From NCBI GenBank assembly GCA_017388605.1, contig JAFPIE010000131.1, forward strand, positions 1 to 8,363: a stretch of DNA of 8,363 nt. Reading direction: 5' to 3'. The stretch is from Acholeplasmatales bacterium (lineage in GTDB: Bacteria; Bacillota_I; Bacilli_A; Acholeplasmatales; Anaeroplasmataceae). The notes under the pieces are model-generated. The model saw only the letters and a program-made list of their open reading frames with translations. It was not told the origin of the DNA and did no database searches. The first letter of the stretch is position 1, and each line of letters begins with the position of its first letter. Positions 1-3,735 of the stretch are shown piece after piece. A program made the position numbers and the translations under genes.

Positions 1-254
1 ATCACCTCATCTATATCATTAAATGAAACATTTTTAAATAATGATTTAATCTCGTTTGTGCAATCTAATGCGACACAAAGCTTTGTAAGTGAATGAAGCG
101 ATATTTCACCACTTGCTTCAAATCTTTTAATCGTTCCATATGACACATTACTCATTAATGCCAATTCCTGTTGACTAATCTTTTTTACTTTTCTTAGCTT
201 TTTAAATCTTATAGCAACATCCATTATAATCTCATCTGTAGTTTCAAATATCAT
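1..254 (-). CDS. HipB-like XRE-family helix-turn-helix regulator (partial, 3' end off the left edge)
   Basis: Only the first 84 residues are in the window; the frame is still open at base 1. A Cro/CI-type helix-turn-helix fills about residues 14-65: the positioning helix contains KISQQELALMS and the recognition helix contains NVSYGTIKRFEAS. The stretch TIKRFEASGEISLHSL is typical of the XRE antitoxin/regulators paired with HipA-type serine/threonine kinase toxins, which read like TIRRFEQTGEISL. The start ATG (252-254) is preceded by a strong ribosome site, GGAGGT on the minus strand (260-265). Family members are about 100 residues, so only a short tail is missing. The expected job is binding its own operators and, if a HipA partner exists, neutralising it; the partner would lie just left of base 1 and is not visible. 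The HTH call is firm, while the HipB-type assignment rests on motif memory. Confidence 0.85.
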   Translation of the reverse strand, partial: MIFETTDEIIMDVAIRFKKLRKVKKISQQELALMSNVSYGTIKRFEASGEISLHSLTKLCVALDCTNEIKSLFKNVSFNDIDEV

Positions 255-267
255 ATAGTACCTCCAT

Positions 268-324
268 AGATAATATTTTATCCAAAATGCGCAATTATAC
301 ATATTTTTAGATAATATTTTATCC
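268..324 (-). promoter_or_regulatory. Twin operator-like repeats ahead of the HipB-like gene
   Basis: The 16-mer AGATAATATTTTATCC occurs exactly twice, at 268-283 and 309-324, 41 bp apart start to start, close to four helical turns. Each copy is itself an imperfect palindrome (GATAA/TTATC arms around AATA). The distal copy sits at the predicted transcription start and the proximal copy lies just before the ribosome site, so bound protein would block both initiation and the leader. The half-site TATCC is also the half-site of E. coli HipB operators (TATCC-N8-GGATA), although here the arms face the other way. Negative autoregulation by the HTH protein is inferred. Confidence 0.65.
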
Positions 325-330
325 GTTAAT

Positions 331-359
331 ATTATAACATTTATTTGAATTTTTTACAA
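331..359 (-). promoter_or_regulatory. Extended -10 promoter of the HipB-like gene
   Basis: On the minus strand a TTGTAA -35 box (354-359) is followed after 17 bases by TATAAT (331-336). A TG one base upstream of the -10 box makes it an extended -10 element (TGTTATAAT). Transcription should start near 324, giving a leader of about 70 bases that contains both operator-like repeats. A second TATAAT at 294-299 lacks a good -35 box and is less likely. Confidence 0.65.
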
Positions 360-517
360 GAAATATAAACCTGAAAAGCTTTATAGTTAAACCATATAAA
401 GTGAATTCAATTACGCTTGAAAATCTAATGTTTTCTAACAAATTGTGAATATTCTATTGATTTCTAACAATGCCTAACAAAAAAAGCATAGATTGTCAAC
501 CTACATTTCTAAAGGCC

Positions 518-546
518 AATAACCTACACTTTTAAAATACCATATA
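518..546. repeat. 29-bp direct repeat, left copy
   Basis: These 29 bases are identical to 2841-2869 and lie in the same orientation. The copy begins AATAACCTACAC and ends ACCATATA. It starts four bases outside the stop codon of the last cassette gene. Weaker similarity continues to its left (TACATTTCTAAAG here against TACATTTTAGAAG beside the other copy), so the original repeated unit was longer than 29 bp. The pair brackets the ATPase/Toprim/coiled-coil cassette. Confidence 0.9.
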
Positions 547-549
547 ACA

Positions 550-768
550 TCAACCTATTCTTCTCAAAATTATGTCAAGTTTTTGTTCAATAATCGCTTG
601 CTGTTGCATCATTCTTTGAACACTCGATTTTAATGCTTTTATATCTTTATTTGATTCATCGATCGCATTTAAAAAATACGCCATATTTATTGAAGGATTG
701 ACATTTAAATCTTTTAACACTTCTTGCAATAATTCTTTTACTTTTTGTTTTTCATGTAAATCTAACAT
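550..768 (-). CDS. Small coiled-coil protein, third gene of the ATPase/Toprim cassette (72 aa)
   Basis: I do not recognise this protein. It is 72 residues, soluble and without a signal peptide or membrane helix. Residues 1-21 form a charged helix (HEKQKVKELLQEVLKDL), a short linker with NPSI follows, and residues about 32-70 look like an amphipathic coiled coil (DIKALKSSVQRMMQQQAII). The start chosen is ATG 766-768 because GGAGG (778-782) lies nine bases upstream; an earlier in-frame ATG at 810 has no such site and would overlap the preceding gene by 38 bp. The ribosome site lies immediately before the stop codon of the Toprim gene, and the start follows that stop by four bases, so translation is probably coupled and the protein made in proportion to its partner. 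Likely roles by position are an adaptor, sensor or assembly subunit of the ATPase/Toprim complex. It ends in TGA. Confidence 0.7.
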   Translation of the reverse strand: MLDLHEKQKVKELLQEVLKDLNVNPSINMAYFLNAIDESNKDIKALKSSVQRMMQQQAIIEQKLDIILRRIG

Positions 769-772
769 ACAA

Positions 773-1417
773 TTATTCCTCCATTCTTTTCTTAAAATAT
801 TCAACATCATCCATAATTAATGCTTGAATAACCCTTAAAATATTACTACCTATCCCATCTTCATTATACTTTTCATTAATCAGTTTACAGCTTTCAAACA
901 TTTTATCAAAAGATGCACTATTGTTAAATAAATAATCATTTTTGATTAGTTCTAATTGCCATTCAGATGCATCATATGATTTCTTGTTTCCTATTTTTGA
1001 ACAATACTTATGAATCAATTCAGTATTAGATTTCTTATCAGCTTTAATATCCTTTAGATTTGATAAATCTGTATATCCTAATAGCAAAACTAACAATGTA
1101 TTAGGATTGGTACACAAGCTAATCTTATCTATTTCACTTTCTTCTCCAAGGACTTTATATAAACCTTTTCTAATTCTGCCATACATTCCGTTCTCGTCAT
1201 TTGGTTTAAAATCGACATCATAAACACAATAAATAATATCATAATTATCCGATGCTAAATCTGCTTGAAAGAATGCCGGTATAGTCCCGCCACCATGACA
1301 ATTTCTATATGTCATCTCAATATAAGTACTTTTCATTGCTTTTTCAATAAGTTGAAATAAAGCATATTCTTCATTTCCTTCCAAAACAAAATGAATTTTT
1401 AATTTTGCATCATTCAT
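773..1417 (-). CDS. RloB-like protein with Toprim-type motifs, probable nuclease subunit (214 aa)
   Basis: The order of motifs matches the RloB/Toprim fold. An acidic first strand is FVLEGNEEYALF (residues 10-21, E13 with E16/E17). A hydrophobic strand ends in the DxD motif CVYDVDFKPND (D67 and D69). The family's NP element appears as CTNPNTLLVLLLGY (N104, P105), comparable to the SNP-ELWLLLHF segment of RloB proteins. A glycine run GGG lies at 42-44. The length suits RloB (about 200 residues). Toprim domains use the Glu and DxD to hold metal for nucleic-acid cleavage, as in OLD, Gabija and the AriB subunit of PARIS. The start ATG (1415-1417) overlaps the ATPase end by 8 bp and is served by GAGGT (1426-1430). 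With the ATPase it should form a two-part effector in which ATP hydrolysis controls cutting. The RloB-like assignment is from motif memory; the exact substrate is unknown. Confidence 0.7.
   Translation of the reverse strand: MNDAKLKIHFVLEGNEEYALFQLIEKAMKSTYIEMTYRNCHGGGTIPAFFQADLASDNYDIIYCVYDVDFKPNDENGMYGRIRKGLYKVLGEESEIDKISLCTNPNTLLVLLLGYTDLSNLKDIKADKKSNTELIHKYCSKIGNKKSYDASEWQLELIKNDYLFNNSASFDKMFESCKLINEKYNEDGIGSNILRVIQALIMDDVEYFKKRMEE
778..782 (-). promoter_or_regulatory. Ribosome binding site deciding the start of the small coiled-coil gene
   Basis: GGAGG on the minus strand is nine bases before ATG 766-768 and lies inside the last codons of the upstream Toprim-like gene. It sets the start at residue 15 of the longest open frame and suggests coupled re-initiation. 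Confidence 0.7.
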
Positions 1418-2666
1418 TTAATAATACCTCAGCAATTAAATCAATAAACTCAGGATTAGGAACAGAAACAAATTCGCCCCTATTATAAAGTTTTACAATG
1501 TCATTCACTTCTCTTGGCCCACCTTCACTAACGGTAGCTTCCTTTAAACAATACAAATCTGCTTTTTGACTTGTTCTATTGATAAAATAAATTTGATCTT
1601 TTCTCATTAACTTATTGCAATCTATCAATAACAAATCGTGTGTAACGAAAAATAACTGCCCTTTGGTATTTAACATATTATTGAAAATGCTAACAATAGA
1701 CCTTGTTAATCTATAATGCAAACCATTATCTATTTCATCAATGATTAGTGTTTTTCCATCGACAATAGCGTCATATATATATGATGCTATGGATTCTACT
1801 TTTTTCGTTCCAGTCGAATCAAAAATAAATGAAGGGACCTTTACATCTCCATAAGTTGTAATTAGTTTTAATGTATCAGACACTTTCGAAAACCTTGATA
1901 GAGCTTGTTCATTAATCTCTCCACCTATCTCAGCATTAATATCCTTATCAAATTCAAAATCATTAATTGATATATCTGCATTTTTAACAAATTCCTTTAT
2001 GAAGTTTATTTTTTTTGTATCATTTTTCTTCATTGTATCAAGCGTATTTTCAAATGGAATATCATACATTTTTATAATCTGAATTGAAGCAGCAAGAGTC
2101 TTAAATTCAGTTAGATAATCATTTAATCCTGAAAACTCACTTGATTCAAGTTCAACAGAATATAAAAAAGGTAATCTAGAAGGAATAATTGATAAGAATT
2201 TACTTTGATCAACATCAAAGACATTTAGTATTTTTGCACTGGTATCCTTTTCAAATATCACTTTTTGAAAAACATTGCCACTGTCATAGAAAGATAAACT
2301 AATCAATTTTTCTCTTTCATACTGTTTTTTTTCATTATTGTAAGTAAATTCATATTTTAGCCATCCCTTTTCATTCAAATTATTAAAAGTTATGGAAATA
2401 CTTGTTTCAATAGAATCTTTAAAGACTAGATTATTAAATAAAATATTATCTGCGCCAATTAACACTTTTTTTATTAATGACATCAATTTTACAATATTTG
2501 TCTTTCCGGAATTATTTGAACCATAAAGGCCAACTGCCTTTAGCACATTCTTTCCATCTAGTTCAGTTGAATTGGATAAAAGTTTTTTTGTTCTTGCATC
2601 TGCAGTGAAAGAGATACTTGAATTATCAAAAAATTTATAACCATCAAATTCAATATTTAAAATCAT
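1410..2666 (-). CDS. ABC/AAA-type ATPase, RloA/AAA_21-like, putative defence ATPase (418 aa)
   Basis: This is an SMC/ABC-style ATPase with all key elements visible. Walker A is GSNNSGKT (residues 49-56), an ABC-signature-like loop is DSTGTKK (283-289), Walker B is LIIDEID (307-313) followed by a D-loop-like DNGLH, and the H-loop is VTHD (341-344). Residues about 85-280 form an inserted region of strands and short helices, without the long coiled coil of SMC proteins. The N-terminus (ILNIEFDGYKFF) is the usual first strand of AAA_15/AAA_21 proteins such as RloA, PtuA and AriA. The start ATG follows AAGGAG (2676-2681) by nine bases. It is the first gene of a tight three-gene unit with a RloB-like Toprim protein and a small coiled-coil protein. 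Expected role: nucleotide-driven sensor or scaffold that restrains or triggers the Toprim subunit during phage infection. The defence role is inferred from the pairing; the ATPase call is firm. Confidence 0.85.
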   Translation of the reverse strand: MILNIEFDGYKFFDNSSISFTADARTKKLLSNSTELDGKNVLKAVGLYGSNNSGKTNIVKLMSLIKKVLIGADNILFNNLVFKDSIETSISITFNNLNEKGWLKYEFTYNNEKKQYEREKLISLSFYDSGNVFQKVIFEKDTSAKILNVFDVDQSKFLSIIPSRLPFLYSVELESSEFSGLNDYLTEFKTLAASIQIIKMYDIPFENTLDTMKKNDTKKINFIKEFVKNADISINDFEFDKDINAEIGGEINEQALSRFSKVSDTLKLITTYGDVKVPSFIFDSTGTKKVESIASYIYDAIVDGKTLIIDEIDNGLHYRLTRSIVSIFNNMLNTKGQLFFVTHDLLLIDCNKLMRKDQIYFINRTSQKADLYCLKEATVSEGGPREVNDIVKLYNRGEFVSVPNPEFIDLIAEVLLNE

Positions 2667-2687
2667 ATATTATCACTCCTTGAATAC

Positions 2688-2716
2688 ATTATATCATATT
2701 ATTATGATTTTGTGCA
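2688..2716 (-). promoter_or_regulatory. Probable extended -10 promoter of the three-gene cassette
   Basis: Minus-strand TATAAT (2688-2693) carries an upstream TG one base away (TGATATAAT). A TGCACA box (2711-2716), four of six matches to the -35 consensus, lies 17 bases further up. The predicted start near 2681 would give a very short leader of about 15 bases with the ribosome site at its 5' end. That is unusual, so a start further upstream is possible. Confidence 0.45.
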
Positions 2717-2738
2717 TTTTTTTTACATAAAATCATAA
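2702..2738. repeat. 37-bp inverted repeat over the cassette -35 region
   Basis: TTATGATTTT (2702-2711) and AAAATCATAA (2729-2738) are perfect 10-bp arms. Pairing continues inward with one G-T mismatch and then TG/CA, around a core that includes an eight-base T run. The left arm overlaps the predicted -35 box, so this is a good candidate operator for silencing the cassette until it is needed. Confidence 0.6.
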
Positions 2739-2840
2739 CTTGATGTTATAAATGAATTTTAATTAAATCAACGCTATAACAAATCCACCGCAACTAAAGC
2801 AGCAGATTCTTTAAATTTTGAGGCAGGTACATTTTAGAAG

Positions 2841-2869
2841 AATAACCTACACTTTTAAAATACCATATA
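2841..2869. repeat. 29-bp direct repeat, right copy
   Basis: Identical over 29 bases to 518-546 and in the same orientation, 2323 bp away. This copy follows four bases after the TAG that ends the short plus-strand open frame at 2763-2837. It lies upstream of the cassette promoter, so the two copies enclose all three genes and their control region. Confidence 0.9.
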
Positions 2870-2875
2870 CAACCT

Positions 2876-2926
2876 TTTTACTTATTTTACTTAATTTTAC
2901 TTAATTTTACTTACTCCTAAGTAAAA
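2876..2926. repeat. TTTTACTTA array: four tandem copies and one inverted copy
   Basis: TTTTACTTA occurs at 2876-2884, 2885-2893, 2895-2903 and 2905-2913, nine or ten bases apart. The reverse complement TAAGTAAAA follows at 2918-2926. The last direct copy and the inverted copy form a perfect 9-bp stem with a four-base loop. The near-helical spacing would place repeated sites on one face of the DNA, as in operator or iteron arrays. Slippage of a simple AT-rich unit is the plain alternative. Confidence 0.8.
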
Positions 2927-2965
2927 TGTTAAGTGGTGCATATTCTAACCATATTTTTTTTAAAG

Positions 2966-2996
2966 AACCAAAAACACCAGATTACTCATCTGGTGT
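2966..2996 (-). terminator. Intrinsic terminator overlapping the signal peptidase stop codon
   Basis: On the minus strand ACACCAGAT, a five-base loop and ATCTGGTGT form a perfect 9-bp stem (2974-2996). It is followed by TTTTGGTTCTTT. The loop and 3' arm contain the TAA stop of the peptidase gene, and the 5' arm encodes its last residues. It marks the end of the right-hand operon and separates it from the cassette. The interrupted T tract makes it moderate in strength. Confidence 0.7.
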
Positions 2997-3731
2997 CTCT
3001 TGGTCTTCTATAGTTGATGCTTCATCTATAGGTTCTTCTATAGATTCTTTTTTCTCTTTTTGAGATTCAAGGATTTCTCCTTTTAATTTAGCTAATTCTT
3101 CAGCCAATATTTGGCGTTTCATTTCTTCTCTTAATAATTCCTTTTTCTTTTCCTTATCATCCTTAAGCTGTTCCTTTTTCTTATTGATGAATATGCTTGC
3201 GATTTGCATACCTAGCATAAGAGCAAAGATTACAATTAAGATAAAGAATATTAAATTTTGGTTAATACCACCGGAGAATATGGCCATAAACCCTAAGGTG
3301 GTTAAATATTTTCCATAAATCATATCTGGTGTAACCTCAATATCATCAGCTAAATAGTTATTATCACCTTTGGTTTTAATAACTCTTGTTACTTCATTTT
3401 TTTCTATTACTCTATGGACGATGTATTTTACTTCATTAGCATTATAGTAAACTATAATGTCACCCTCAGAAACAGAATCAAAGCTAGCCTGGCTAAACAT
3501 TATATATTCCCCAGTTTTTATGGTTGGTTCCATAGATGCAGTAGGCACATAGGAAACCGATAATCCAAAGATTCTAGGTGGTCTATGATTTGTGTTAGCA
3601 TTCACCACTTCAATGGTTATATATAAACAAAGTAGGATACATAGCATGCTAACTACGTATCCTATGATTTTTTTATATAATGGCTCTTTCTTTTCTTCTT
3701 GATTCTTTTTAAATTTATCAAAAAGCTTCAT
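2982..3731 (-). CDS. sipW: Signal peptidase I, ER/SipW type, with a long charged C-terminal tail (249 aa)
   Basis: This is a membrane serine protease that removes signal peptides from exported proteins. The catalytic serine is in TASMEPT (S66). The general base is the histidine of YIVHRV (H106), where ordinary bacterial enzymes have lysine, which marks the SipW/ER/archaeal type. The conserved KGDNN box is at 121-125. Transmembrane helices lie at about 21-44 and 157-183. After helix 2 an extra cytoplasmic tail of about 65 residues is lysine/glutamate-rich, probably coiled coil, and ends acidic; SipW enzymes are usually near 190 residues. The start is four bases after the stop of the 874-residue gene and has no clear ribosome site, so coupled translation is likely. 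It is the last gene before a terminator. In Bacillus, SipW serves a few dedicated substrates such as TasA; none is visible here, so substrates may be encoded upstream, beyond the right edge. Confidence 0.9.
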   Translation of the reverse strand: MKLFDKFKKNQEEKKEPLYKKIIGYVVSMLCILLCLYITIEVVNANTNHRPPRIFGLSVSYVPTASMEPTIKTGEYIMFSQASFDSVSEGDIIVYYNANEVKYIVHRVIEKNEVTRVIKTKGDNNYLADDIEVTPDMIYGKYLTTLGFMAIFSGGINQNLIFFILIVIFALMLGMQIASIFINKKKEQLKDDKEKKKELLREEMKRQILAEELAKLKGEILESQKEKKESIEEPIDEASTIEDQETPDE

Positions 3732-3735
3732 AAGA

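Larger units (their letters stand above)
255..549. other. Intergenic span between the HipB-like gene and the three-gene cassette
   Basis: I see no coding frame here. From left to right it holds the ribosome site, twin operators and promoter of the HipB-like gene (260-359). There is a 7-bp inverted repeat CTTTATA/TATAAAG (379-385 and 395-401), and TTTCTAACAA occurs twice (432-441 and 461-470). A run of seven T on the minus strand (479-485) follows a short, U-G-rich hairpin at about 488-505, which could be a weak terminator for the cassette. The left copy of the 29-bp direct repeat is at 518-546. The minus-strand motif GTAGGTT occurs at 498-504 and 521-527, and TAGGTT at 552-557, inside the end of the next gene. 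Confidence 0.6.
2667..2981. other. Intergenic span between the signal peptidase operon and the cassette
   Basis: No intact gene. From right to left it holds the tail of the peptidase terminator (below 2982) and the TTTTACTTA array with its hairpin (2876-2926). It also contains the right copy of the 29-bp repeat (2841-2869) and a short plus-strand open frame of 24 codons ending in TAG (2763-2837) that looks like the tail of a lost gene. Next come a pair of ATAAC/GTTAT arms (2735-2749), a long inverted repeat (2702-2738), and the cassette promoter and ribosome site (2676-2716). Confidence 0.6.

Noticed and set aside
479..505. Intrinsic terminator after the three-gene cassette
   Set aside because: There is a seven-base T run on the minus strand, but the stem is short and depends on several G-U pairs, so I mention it only as a weak possibility and not as a feature of its own.
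769..810. Longer start for the small coiled-coil gene at ATG 810
   Set aside because: It would overlap the Toprim gene by 38 bp and lacks a ribosome site, whereas ATG 768 has GGAGG nine bases upstream.
2876..2926. CRISPR-like repeat array
   Set aside because: The unit is only 9-10 bp with no spacers, so it is a tandem operator-like or slippage array.
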